From: Hyphomicrobiales bacterium | GTDB taxonomy: Bacteria > Pseudomonadota > Alphaproteobacteria > Rhizobiales > Rhizobiaceae | NCBI GenBank assembly: GCA_900468805.1 | Contig: UEIF01000035.1 | Coordinates: 62,001 to 126,000 of the forward strand | Length of the DNA: 64,000 nucleotides | Direction of reading: 5' to 3' | Shown: positions 52,324 through 60,283 of the stretch, piece after piece | Layout of the letters: every line of letters starts with the position of its first letter | Numbering within the stretch: the stretch's first letter is position 1 | Translations under genes and position numbers: made by a program | Notes under the pieces: model-generated | The model's input: only the letters and a program-made list of their open reading frames with translations | What the model was told of the DNA's origin: nothing | Databases searched by the model: none

Positions 52324-53172
52324 ATGATGATGAAGACAGTGCGCGCTTTGCTCGCATCCGTGATGGTGCTGAGCGCAGGCGCCTTGATTTCCGGCTGCCA
52401 GTCGGACCCTGACATCGACATCACCAAGCTCGGCCTCGAAACCGATCCGCCGGATGTACTCTACACACAAGGCCTTGCCAACATGAAGGCCGGCAACATG
52501 GCCGAGGCGGCGCGCAAGTTCGATGCGATCGACCAGCAGAATCCCTTCTCGGAATGGGCGCGCAAGGCGCTCGTCATGAGCACCTTCGTCAAGTACCGCC
52601 AGGGCCGCTTCGACGACGCGCTCGCATCGGGCAACCGCTATATGGCGCAGTATCCGAAGTCCAAGGATGCGCCCTATGTGCAGTATCTCGTGGGTCTCAC
52701 CTATTCCAAGCAGATCGTCGACGTGACGCAGGACCAGCGCGCCGCGCAGAAGACCATCGAGGCGATGCAGGCCGTCGTCGACAATTATCCCGACTCCGAA
52801 TATGTCGATGACGCGCAGGCCAAGATGCGCTTTGCGCGCGACCAGCTCGCCGGCAAGGAAATGCAGGTCGGCCGCTATTATATGGAGCGCAAGGAATATC
52901 TCGCGGCGATCTCGCGTTTCCGCATCGTCGTCGAGAAATATCCGAATACGAATCAGGTCGAGGAGGCGCTCGCCCGTCTCGTCGAAGCCTATTATGCGAT
53001 GGGTGTCGTCGAGGAGGCGCAGACTGCCGCTGCCGTTCTCGGTCACAATTATCCCGACAGCCAGTGGTATGCTGATTCTTACAAGCTGCTGCAGTCGGGT
53101 GGCGCGGAACCGCGTGAAAACAAGGGTTCGTGGATCGCTGCAGCGGGCAAGAAACTCCTTCTCGGTTCCTGA
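52324..53172 (+). CDS. bamD: Outer-membrane protein assembly factor BamD
   Basis: A 282-residue lipoprotein with lipobox 'LISGC' (Cys25) and five TPR-like repeats: 'LYTQGLANMKAGNMAEAARKF', 'ALVMSTFVKYRQGRFDDAL', 'GRYYMERKEYLAAISRFRIVVEKYPNT' and 'LARLVEAYYAMGVVEEAQ'. It works with BamA to insert beta-barrels. The start at 52324 (three consecutive ATG codons) follows AAGG; the frame is open upstream. It lies 5 nt before recN. Confidence 0.94.
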   Translation: MMMKTVRALLASVMVLSAGALISGCQSDPDIDITKLGLETDPPDVLYTQGLANMKAGNMAEAARKFDAIDQQNPFSEWARKALVMSTFVKYRQGRFDDALASGNRYMAQYPKSKDAPYVQYLVGLTYSKQIVDVTQDQRAAQKTIEAMQAVVDNYPDSEYVDDAQAKMRFARDQLAGKEMQVGRYYMERKEYLAAISRFRIVVEKYPNTNQVEEALARLVEAYYAMGVVEEAQTAAAVLGHNYPDSQWYADSYKLLQSGGAEPRENKGSWIAAAGKKLLLGS

Positions 53173-53177
53173 GGCCA

Positions 53178-54851
53178 ATGCTGATCCAGCTTTCGATCCG
53201 CGATATCGTTTTGATCGAGCGGCTGGATCTTGCCTTCGAGACCGGCCTCTCCGTGCTGACGGGTGAGACGGGTGCCGGCAAATCCATATTGCTCGACAGT
53301 CTTTCGCTGGCCCTTGGCGGGCGCGGCGATGGCGGTCTCGTTCGCCATGGCGAGGACAAGGGCCAGGTAACGGCCGTCTTCGATGTCGGCATGGATCATG
53401 GTGCCCGCAAGCTTTTGCGCGAAAACGGAATCGATGACGAAGGCGACCTGATCTTTCGCCGCCAGCAATCCTCCGATGGCCGCACCAAGGCCTATGTGAA
53501 CGACCAGCCGGTCGGCGTGCAGCTGATGCGGCAGGCCGGCCAGATGCTGGTCGAGATCCACGGCCAGCATGATGACCGCGCGCTGGTCGATACAAATGCC
53601 CACAGAACGCTGCTCGACGCCTTTGCGGGTATCAGCGAGGATGCGCAGGGTGTCGGCGGCCTTTACCGCCAGTGGCGCGACAGCGAGCGCACGCTGAAGA
53701 AGCATCGCGAGAGGGTCGAAGCTGCGGCCCGCGAGGCGGATTATCTGCGCTCCTCCGTCGAAGAGCTTGAAAAGCTCTCGCCGCGGGATGGCGAGGAAGA
53801 CGAGCTTGCCGATCGCCGCCAGAAGATGATGAAGGCGGAGCGTATTGCCGGCGATATTGCCGAGGCTTCCGAGTTCCTCAACGGCAATGCCTCTCCCGTG
53901 CCGCATATAGCCTCGCTGGTGCGCCGTCTGGAGCGCAAGAGCCATGAGGCGCCCGGACTGCTCGAAGACACTGTGGCGCTGCTGGATGCGGCGCTGGACC
54001 AGCTGTCGAATGCGCAGATGGAAGTCGAGGCGGCACTGCGCAAGACCGAATATGACCCGAAGGAGCTGGAGCGCGTCGAGGAGCGGCTGTTTGCGCTGCG
54101 CGCCGCGTCCCGCAAATATTCCGTTCCCGTCACCGAGCTTCCGGCACTTGCCGTGCGCATGATCAGCGATCTTGCCGATCTCGATGCCGGCGAGGAGCGG
54201 CTTGCCAAACTCCAGGCCGAAGTGGGCGTCGCCAAGACGAATTTCGATGCGGCCGCCCGATCGCTTTCCGAGAAGCGTCACCATGCCGGCGATGCGCTGG
54301 CGCAGGCCGTCATGGCCGAACTGCCGGCGCTGAAGCTCGAGCGCGCCCGCTTCATGGTGGAGATCACCACCGATGCGGAGGAGGCGACGGCCGAAGGCAT
54401 CGATATCGTCGAATTCCACGTCCAGACCAATCCGGGCACGCGGCCGGGTTCGATCATGAAGGTTGCCTCGGGCGGCGAACTTTCGCGCTTCCTGCTGGCG
54501 CTCAAGGTGGCGCTCGCCGATCGGGGCTCCGCGCCGACGCTCGTCTTCGATGAAATCGACACCGGTGTCGGCGGGGCGGTGGCAGACGCGATCGGCCAGC
54601 GGCTGAAACGGCTTTCCGAGCGCGTGCAGGTTCTGTCCGTCACCCATGCACCGCAAGTGGCGGCTCGTGCTGCCACGCATCTGCTCATCTCCAAGGGACC
54701 GTCCGGCGAGGGCTCCGACAAGATCGCCACGCGCGTTGCCACCATGGCCCAGAAGGACCGCACGGAAGAGATTGCCCGCATGCTCGCTGGCGCTTCAGTG
54801 ACGGAAGAGGCGAGGGCGGCGGCTGTGCGGTTGCTGGCCGGAAACGGCTAG
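53178..54851 (+). CDS. recN: DNA repair protein RecN
   Basis: A 557-residue SMC-like ATPase. It has 'LIQLSIRDIVLIERLDL' and Walker A 'LTGETGAGKSILLDSLSLALGG' at the N-terminus, a 'QHDDRALVDTNAHRTLLD' motif, a coiled-coil middle with head-proximal 'GGELSRFLLALKVAL' and Walker B 'LVFDEIDTGVGGAVADAIG'. It acts in double-strand break repair. A GAGGCC ribosome binding site overlaps the end of bamD. Confidence 0.96.
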   Translation: MLIQLSIRDIVLIERLDLAFETGLSVLTGETGAGKSILLDSLSLALGGRGDGGLVRHGEDKGQVTAVFDVGMDHGARKLLRENGIDDEGDLIFRRQQSSDGRTKAYVNDQPVGVQLMRQAGQMLVEIHGQHDDRALVDTNAHRTLLDAFAGISEDAQGVGGLYRQWRDSERTLKKHRERVEAAAREADYLRSSVEELEKLSPRDGEEDELADRRQKMMKAERIAGDIAEASEFLNGNASPVPHIASLVRRLERKSHEAPGLLEDTVALLDAALDQLSNAQMEVEAALRKTEYDPKELERVEERLFALRAASRKYSVPVTELPALAVRMISDLADLDAGEERLAKLQAEVGVAKTNFDAAARSLSEKRHHAGDALAQAVMAELPALKLERARFMVEITTDAEEATAEGIDIVEFHVQTNPGTRPGSIMKVASGGELSRFLLALKVALADRGSAPTLVFDEIDTGVGGAVADAIGQRLKRLSERVQVLSVTHAPQVAARAATHLLISKGPSGEGSDKIATRVATMAQKDRTEEIARMLAGASVTEEARAAAVRLLAGNG

Positions 54852-54923
54852 GCATGGACCGCCGGTGACAAATCTCGGCGGCGAGGGTATGGGACGTCAT
54901 CCACTGGCGAGGTCCAGCCATTC

Positions 54924-55442
54924 ATGCGGCTTTTCCATTTCAGCGATGATCCCACTATTACGGTCTTTGAGCCGCGCCCCGTGCGCGTTCCCTCGGAACG
55001 TCGGGCGGGAATGGAATGGCTGAATGGCCCGCTCGTCTGGGCGATCGATGATATCAACGACTTCATGTATCTCTTTCCCCGCGATTGCCCGCGTATCCTG
55101 ATCTGGTCGAAGCCGGAGACAACTGCGGACGACCTGACATTGCTCGGTAGCTGGCGGGGTGCCGCCTATATCGAGCGCGGCTGGCTGGAGAGGCTGCAGA
55201 GTGAAACCATCCAGCGCTACGAGATGCCGACAGATGATTTCGAGGACCTGCAGGATGCGGGAATGTGGGTGTCTCGCAGGACCGTCACGCCGCTTGCACT
55301 CACTGCCGTGTCCCATCTCGACCGGGAGTTTACTCTGCGCGGCATCGAACTTCGCGTCGTCGACAGCCTGACGCCGCTGAAGGCCCTGAGAGACAGCACG
55401 CTGCATGTCAGTGCCATAAGGCTGCGCAATGCGCGGCCATGA
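54924..55442 (+). CDS. Conserved hypothetical protein
   Basis: A 172-residue soluble protein without signal peptide or membrane segment. It opens 'MRLFHFSDDPTITVFEPRPVRVP', a pattern I know from a family of uncharacterised proteins with a similar N-terminus (DUF6886-like), then 'GPLVWAIDDINDFMYLFPRDCPRILIW'. No catalytic motif is recognised. It lies between recN and ligA, on the same strand, with a possible ribosome binding site GGCGAGG. No function is assigned. Confidence 0.7.
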   Translation: MRLFHFSDDPTITVFEPRPVRVPSERRAGMEWLNGPLVWAIDDINDFMYLFPRDCPRILIWSKPETTADDLTLLGSWRGAAYIERGWLERLQSETIQRYEMPTDDFEDLQDAGMWVSRRTVTPLALTAVSHLDREFTLRGIELRVVDSLTPLKALRDSTLHVSAIRLRNARP

Positions 55443-55517
55443 TTTCAAAACGTTGGTGCTATTTCAATCGCGGAATTTTGCTCTAAAACCATTGCAGATT
55501 CTCTGGAGTGAAGCTGC

Positions 55518-57674
55518 ATGTCGACCGAATCCGTCGCTGTTGAGGACCTGACACTTGAAGACGCTGCCATCGAACTGGAACGGCTGGCCAAGGAGGTAGC
55601 GCGCAACGACGCGCTCTATCATGGCAAGGACCAGCCGGAGATTTCCGATGCGGATTATGACGCGCTGAAGCGCCGCAACGATGCGATCGAGGCGCGCTTC
55701 CCCGAACTCATCCGCGAAGACAGCCCGTCGCGCCGGGTCGGTGCAGCCCCTTCCGCCACCTTCGCGCCGGTCGTCCATTCCCGGCCGATGCTGTCGCTTG
55801 ACAATACTTTCTCGCAGGAAGATGTGCGCGACTTCGTTGCGAGCGTCTATCGCTTCCTTGGCCGCCTGCCTGACAATTCCATCGCCTTTACCGCCGAGCC
55901 GAAGATTGACGGTCTTTCCATGTCGATCCGCTATGAGAACGGCAAGTTGGTGACGGGCGCGACCCGCGGCGACGGCACGACGGGCGAGAACGTTACCGCC
56001 AATATCCGAACCATCAAGGAAATCCCGAACGAGCTGCCGAAGGGGGCTCCATCCGTCGTGGAAGTGCGCGGCGAGGTCTACATGGCCAAGAGCGACTTCA
56101 TGGCGCTGAACGCCCAGATGGAGGCCGAGGGCAAGCAGACTTACGTCAATCCGCGCAATACGGCCGCGGGATCGCTGCGCCAGCTCGATGCGAAGGTAAC
56201 GGCGAGCCGCAAACTGAGATTCTTCGCCTATGCCTGGGGCGAGATGTCGGACATGCCTGCCGATACGCAGATGGGCATGGTCGAGGCCTTCAAAAGCTGG
56301 GGTTTCCCGGTCAATCCGCTGATGAAGCGACTGAACTCGGTTGACGATATCCTTGCCCATTACAGCGAGATTGGCCTCGAACGGCCGGATCTCGATTACG
56401 ATATCGACGGTGTCGTCTATAAGGTCGACAGCCTCGAACTGCAGCAGCGCCTCGGCTTCCGCTCGCGTAGCCCGCGCTGGGCGACCGCGCACAAATTCCC
56501 TGCCGAACAGGCCTTCACTGTTGTCGATGCGATTGACATCCAGGTTGGCCGCACGGGCGCGCTGACGCCGGTCGCGCGGTTGACGCCGATCACCGTCGGC
56601 GGTGTGGTCGTGACCAATGCGACGCTGCATAACGAGGATTACATCAAGGGTATCGGCAATAGCGGCGAGCGCATCCGCGAGGAGGAGCACGATATCCGCA
56701 TCGGCGACACCATCATCGTGCAGCGCGCCGGCGACGTGATCCCGCAGGTGCTCGACGTCGTCATGGAAAAGCGGCCGGCCGATGCGCAGCCGTATCAGTT
56801 TCCGAAGGTGTGCCCGGTCTGCGGTTCGCATGCGGTGCGTGAACGGCACGAGAAGACCGGCAAGCTCGATTCCGTTACCCGCTGCACTGGTGGCTTCATC
56901 TGCCGGGCGCAGGCGACGGAGGAGTTGAAGCATTTCGTCTCGCGCAATGCCTTCGATATTGAAGGGCTCGGCTCCAAGCAGGTGGATTTCTTCTTCGAGA
57001 ATGAGGATCCGGCGCTGCAGATCCGCACCGCACCCGATATCTTCACGCTGGAGAAGCGCCAGCAGCAGTCGATCACCAAGCTGGAGAACATCGACGGTTT
57101 CGGCAAGGTCAGCGTCGGCAAGCTCTATGCTGCGATCAACGAGCGGCGCAGCATTGCCCTTCACCGCTTCATCTACGCGCTCGGCATCCGCCATGTAGGC
57201 GAGACGACTGCAAAGCTGCTGGCGCGCTCCTACAACAGCTACGAGGCCTTTGCCGCGGCGATGAAGGAGGCAGCTGTTCTTTCCGGCGATGCCTGGAACG
57301 AGCTCAACGCCATCGAGGGCATCGGCGAGGTCGTGGCGCGCGCCATCGTCGAATTCTACAAGGAGCCGCGCAATATCGCGGTGATCGGCCGGCTGCTTGA
57401 CGAGGTGACGCCGCAGGAGGCCGAACAGCCGGTCACGTCGGGCAGCCCCGTTGCCGGCAAGACCGTCGTCTTCACCGGTTCGCTGGAAAAGTTCACGCGT
57501 GAAGAGGCAAAGGCGAGGGCGGAAGGCCTCGGCGCCAAGGTGGCGGGCTCCGTCTCCAAGAAGACCGACATCGTCGTTGCAGGCCCCGGTGCCGGGTCCA
57601 AGCTCGACAAGGCCCGCGAACTCGGCGTCCAGACGATGGACGAGGACGAGTGGCTGGCGTTGATCGGCGGATAG
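55518..57674 (+). CDS. ligA: NAD-dependent DNA ligase LigA
   Basis: A 718-residue ligase with all domains in order: Ia, adenylation domain with Lys129 in 'AEPKIDGLSMSIRYENG', OB fold, a four-Cys zinc finger ('VCPVCGSHAV' and 'RCTGGFICRAQ'), a helix-hairpin-helix region ('IEGLGSKQVDFFFE', 'GIRHVGETTAKLLA', 'AIEGIGEVVARAIVEF') and a C-terminal BRCT ('GKTVVFTGSLEKFTREEAKARAEGLGAKV'). GGAGTGAAGCTGC precedes the ATG. Confidence 0.97.
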   Translation: MSTESVAVEDLTLEDAAIELERLAKEVARNDALYHGKDQPEISDADYDALKRRNDAIEARFPELIREDSPSRRVGAAPSATFAPVVHSRPMLSLDNTFSQEDVRDFVASVYRFLGRLPDNSIAFTAEPKIDGLSMSIRYENGKLVTGATRGDGTTGENVTANIRTIKEIPNELPKGAPSVVEVRGEVYMAKSDFMALNAQMEAEGKQTYVNPRNTAAGSLRQLDAKVTASRKLRFFAYAWGEMSDMPADTQMGMVEAFKSWGFPVNPLMKRLNSVDDILAHYSEIGLERPDLDYDIDGVVYKVDSLELQQRLGFRSRSPRWATAHKFPAEQAFTVVDAIDIQVGRTGALTPVARLTPITVGGVVVTNATLHNEDYIKGIGNSGERIREEEHDIRIGDTIIVQRAGDVIPQVLDVVMEKRPADAQPYQFPKVCPVCGSHAVRERHEKTGKLDSVTRCTGGFICRAQATEELKHFVSRNAFDIEGLGSKQVDFFFENEDPALQIRTAPDIFTLEKRQQQSITKLENIDGFGKVSVGKLYAAINERRSIALHRFIYALGIRHVGETTAKLLARSYNSYEAFAAAMKEAAVLSGDAWNELNAIEGIGEVVARAIVEFYKEPRNIAVIGRLLDEVTPQEAEQPVTSGSPVAGKTVVFTGSLEKFTREEAKARAEGLGAKVAGSVSKKTDIVVAGPGAGSKLDKARELGVQTMDEDEWLALIGG

Positions 57675-57734
57675 CGGACGGCGGCAGCTGACGAGCTTTT
57701 CTGTTTTTTCGTATGGCCGCCTTTATTTGGCGTG

Positions 57735-57757
57735 ATCCTCGGGACAAGCCCGAGGAT
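57735..57757. repeat. Palindromic hairpin ATCCTCGGG / CCCGAGGAT
   Basis: A perfect 9-bp stem with loop ACAAG in the gap between ligA and the GNAT gene. Palindromes of this form are common between genes in Rhizobiaceae, which is from memory rather than a search. It may end the ligA transcript. Confidence 0.6.
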
Positions 57758-57810
57758 GGCGGAAGAGAAGTTAGCGGCCTCGGTCCGTCGTTGGTGCCTG
57801 CCGCTCCCTT

Positions 57811-58344
57811 TCAGCCCCTCAGCCGCGCCATCGTATAGGCATCGACATATTGCCCGTCGCGATAGCCGAAAGACCTGAGCAAGCCTTCCTTCTCGAAGCC
57901 GAACTTTTCGTAGAGACGGACGGCCGCGTCATTGTCCGTATAGACGGTCAGCTCCAGCCGCTTGATGTCATGCCAATTGTCGGCAGCATCGACCATGGCG
58001 GCCATCAGGAAGGTCCCGACGCCGCGGCCGGTGAAATCGTCGTGCACACCCATGCCGAGGCTGGCGGCGTGCTGGCGCCGTCCTTCGAAGCGGTTCATGC
58101 CGGCATTGGCGACGAGCTTGCCGTCGAGTTCGACGACGAGATTGAGCGCGCCGGGCGAGGGGGATTCCATGCGCTTGCGCACCGCGTCGATGCTTTGAAA
58201 GGGCGGGCGCAGCGTGCCGGCGCGGTAGCCCGGCAGGTTGATCAGATCAGTGAGAGCTTCGGCATCGCTTACACGCAACGCGCGAACGGTGAGGCCCTTC
58301 ACAGAAGGCTTCTTGGGCGGGATATCCTGATTGGCTAACATCAT
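57811..58344 (-). CDS. GNAT-family N-acetyltransferase
   Basis: A 177-residue GNAT. It has 'LTVRALRVSDAEALTDLINLPGYR', 'LGMGVHDDFTGRGVGTFLMAAMVD' (acetyl-CoA loop R-G-x-G-x-G/T) and 'LELTVYTDNDAAVRLYEKFGFEKEGLLRSFGYRDGQYVDAYTMARL'. It is close to the RimJ/SpeG or YhhY type; the substrate is unknown. The start at 58344 has AAGGAGAGC upstream. It is convergent with ligA. Confidence 0.9.
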   Translation of the reverse strand: MMLANQDIPPKKPSVKGLTVRALRVSDAEALTDLINLPGYRAGTLRPPFQSIDAVRKRMESPSPGALNLVVELDGKLVANAGMNRFEGRRQHAASLGMGVHDDFTGRGVGTFLMAAMVDAADNWHDIKRLELTVYTDNDAAVRLYEKFGFEKEGLLRSFGYRDGQYVDAYTMARLRG

Positions 58345-58383
58345 GCTCTCCTTGGTTTGAAAAGAGGAGAGCGGATTTTTCAG

Positions 58384-58411
58384 AAAACCCTGCTCGCCTC
58401 GGCAGGGTTTT
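58384..58411 (-). terminator. Strong hairpin terminator downstream of a 26-codon ORF
   Basis: A 10-bp stem AAAACCCTGC / GCAGGGTTTT with an 8-nt loop. On the minus strand it is followed by TTTTCTGAAAAAT. It lies 16 nt after the micro-ORF stop and before the GNAT start, so it ends a separate minus-strand transcript. Confidence 0.7.
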
Positions 58412-58427
58412 CGGGAATGATCAGCTG

Positions 58428-58508
58428 CTACTGACGCACCATCGCTCCCGCGTACCCTGCAAGGGTCGTGGTGATGAGATGCATGGCGTGGGTCATAGAG
58501 TTGATCAT
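58428..58508 (-). CDS. Possible 26-residue micro-protein or small RNA
   Basis: A minus-strand ORF encodes 26 residues beginning MINSMTHAMHLI and ending AMVRQ. No Shine-Dalgarno sequence is seen. A terminator 16 nt downstream and a TTGACA hexamer about 30 nt upstream suggest an independent short transcript. It could equally be a small non-coding RNA of roughly 100-150 nt. No family is recognised. Confidence 0.35.
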   Translation of the reverse strand: MINSMTHAMHLITTTLAGYAGAMVRQ

Positions 58509-58612
58509 GGGCGGAAGTTTCGCCATTCGCGTGTAGATGTCAACAGGTCAAAATTTGCCTTCGGATGCGGCTATCTTTATTCCGGTAGGAACAGACGATT
58601 CGGATATCTGCC

Positions 58613-59203
58613 TTGACAACCATCGCCATCGATTTCGAGACAGCCAACGAACAGCGCGGCAGCGCCTGCTCGGTCGGCCTTGCCTGGATTAAGGACGGGC
58701 AGGTAACGCGGGTCGAGGAGCGGTTGATCCGCCCGCGGGACATGCGCTTCTCCGGGATGAATATTGCCATCCACGGCATCCGTCCGGAGCATGTGGAGGA
58801 TGCGCCGGAGTTTCCTGAGGTCATGGACGAGTTCCATGACGACTTCAGGGGTGCGACGATGATCGCCCACAACGCCGCTTTCGATTTCAGCGTCTGGCGG
58901 GCGAGTCTCGATCTCTACCGGCAATCCTATCCGGAACTCACCTATCTCTGCAGCCTGAAGATGGCGCAGCGCATCTGGCCGCATTTTCTGTCGCACCGGC
59001 TGAACCTGATCGCCGAGCATCTCGGCCTGCGTTTCGTCCATCACAATGCGGCTGAAGATGCTGCCGTCTGCGCGGCAGCGGCCATCGAGATGGCGAGAGC
59101 GGTCAAGGCGGCGACGGTTGCTGCGATTCCCGGACTGATCGGCATGAAGCCCGGCAGGCTCATGTCTGCCGGCTACGAGCCTTGCACCTGCCGCAAGGGC
59201 TGA
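58613..59203 (+). CDS. 3'-5' exonuclease, DnaQ/epsilon-like (DEDDh)
   Basis: A 196-residue exonuclease. It has 'IAIDFETANEQRGSACSVGL' (Asp and Glu of Exo I), 'IAHNAAFDFSVWRASL' (Exo II Asp) and 'HHNAAEDAAVCAAAAIEM' (Exo III His and Asp). It is a stand-alone RNase T/epsilon-type domain, not dnaQ itself by length and context. The C-terminal tail has a 'CTC' motif. The start is a TTG at 58613 because no ATG precedes the conserved first strand; the ribosome binding site is weak, so the start is uncertain. Confidence 0.85.
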   Translation: MTTIAIDFETANEQRGSACSVGLAWIKDGQVTRVEERLIRPRDMRFSGMNIAIHGIRPEHVEDAPEFPEVMDEFHDDFRGATMIAHNAAFDFSVWRASLDLYRQSYPELTYLCSLKMAQRIWPHFLSHRLNLIAEHLGLRFVHHNAAEDAAVCAAAAIEMARAVKAATVAAIPGLIGMKPGRLMSAGYEPCTCRKG

Positions 59204-59267
59204 GCCCTCGCTTTCTTGCAAAGGGTTTGGCCCTTCTTATCTTAGCGGGATCAACACGGGAGTTGCC

Positions 59268-59759
59268 ATGTTCGCTTTCCGCAATCTTTTTTTCGCTGCA
59301 GCATTCCTGACCGTTTCCGCAGGTGCGACTTCTGCAGAAGTCGTCGGCAAGGTCGGGGTCGACTGGATCGGCAACGATATCATCATCGAGGCGGTCTCCG
59401 ACCCCGAAGTGAAGGGCGTGACCTGCCACGTGACCTATTTCGACCGCAGCCTCATCGATCGCTTCAAGAACGGCAACTGGTTCGAAGATCCTTCCAACAA
59501 CTCCATCGCCTGCCGTCAGACGGGGCCGATCGAGATCGGCAATATCGATCTCTCCAAGGATGGCAACGAGGTCTTTCGCCAGGGCATGTCGCTGATCTGG
59601 AAGACGCTGGCGGTCAACCGCATCTACGACAAGGCCAACAATACGCTGATCTATCTCGCTCATTCGCGGGAGCTCACGGACGGCTCGGCGAAGATGTCGA
59701 TTTCGACGATCCCGCTCTACGGGCAGGATGTCGTCTGGAAGAATGGCAAGCCGCAATGA
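59268..59759 (+). CDS. creA: CreA family periplasmic protein
   Basis: A 163-residue protein with a signal peptide (1 to about 23, 'GATSAE') and the CreA core 'VGKVGVDWIGNDIIIEAVSDPEVKGVTCHVTYFD', 'DPSNNSIACRQTGPI' and 'KTLAVNRIYDKANNTLIYLAHSREL'. Two conserved Cys may form a disulfide. The molecular role of CreA is unknown even in E. coli. ACGGGAGTTGCC precedes the ATG. Confidence 0.9.
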   Translation: MFAFRNLFFAAAFLTVSAGATSAEVVGKVGVDWIGNDIIIEAVSDPEVKGVTCHVTYFDRSLIDRFKNGNWFEDPSNNSIACRQTGPIEIGNIDLSKDGNEVFRQGMSLIWKTLAVNRIYDKANNTLIYLAHSRELTDGSAKMSISTIPLYGQDVVWKNGKPQ

Positions 59760-59761
59760 AA

Positions 59762-59784
59762 AAGGCCCGGACGAGCCGGGCCTT
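59762..59784. terminator. Terminator between creA and cheW
   Basis: AAGGCCCGG / CCGGGCCTT with loop ACGAG. On the minus strand it is followed by TTTTTCATTG, so it works best for the cheW-mcp transcript. For creA it has only CTG after it. Confidence 0.8.
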
Positions 59785-59807
59785 CTGATACCAGACAGGA
59801 AGAGCGT

Positions 59808-60281
59808 TCAGGCGGCTTCGCGGGACAGTTCGTCGGCGATGACGGTGTCGAGGTTGAGGAAGCAGACCATGGTCTTTTCGAGGGCGACGATGCCGCGGCA
59901 GAAGGCGCGCTGGGCTTCCGGGATGATTTCCGGCGGCGGCTGAAGGTCCTCGCTCTTGATGGTCATCATGTCGGAGACCTGTTCGACCAGCAGGCCGACC
60001 AGCTTGCCGGCGATGTCGGTAACGATGATGGCGGAACGCTCCGACGGCTCTGTCATCTTCATGCCGAGGCGGCAGGCCATGTCGATGACCGGGATCACCG
60101 CACCGCGAAGGTTGATGAGGCCGAGGACGTAGGGCGGGGTATGCGGCATCGGCGTCACCGGTGCCCAGCCGCGGATTTCGCGGATGGCCATGATGTCGAT
60201 GCAGAATTCCTGATCGCCCAGATGGAACGAAACGATTTCGAGATAGGCACCCGACTGCTTGATGGCGTTATTGTTGTTCAT
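59808..60281 (-). CDS. cheW: Chemotaxis coupling protein CheW
   Basis: A 157-residue CheW. It has 'LEIVSFHLGDQEFCIDIMAIREIRGW', 'PYVLGLINLRGAVIPVIDMACRLG', 'AIIVTDIAGKLVGLLVEQVSDMMTI' and 'RAFCRGIVALEKTMVCFLNLDTV', the usual order. It links receptor to CheA. It starts 2 nt after the mcp stop and is cotranscribed with it. No cheA or cheY is in the window. Confidence 0.95.
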   Translation of the reverse strand: MNNNNAIKQSGAYLEIVSFHLGDQEFCIDIMAIREIRGWAPVTPMPHTPPYVLGLINLRGAVIPVIDMACRLGMKMTEPSERSAIIVTDIAGKLVGLLVEQVSDMMTIKSEDLQPPPEIIPEAQRAFCRGIVALEKTMVCFLNLDTVIADELSREAA

Positions 60282-60283
60282 GA

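Noticed and set aside
55464..57194. 576-codon minus-strand ORF opposite ligA
   Set aside because: Shadow frame; the ligA frame carries all ligase domains.
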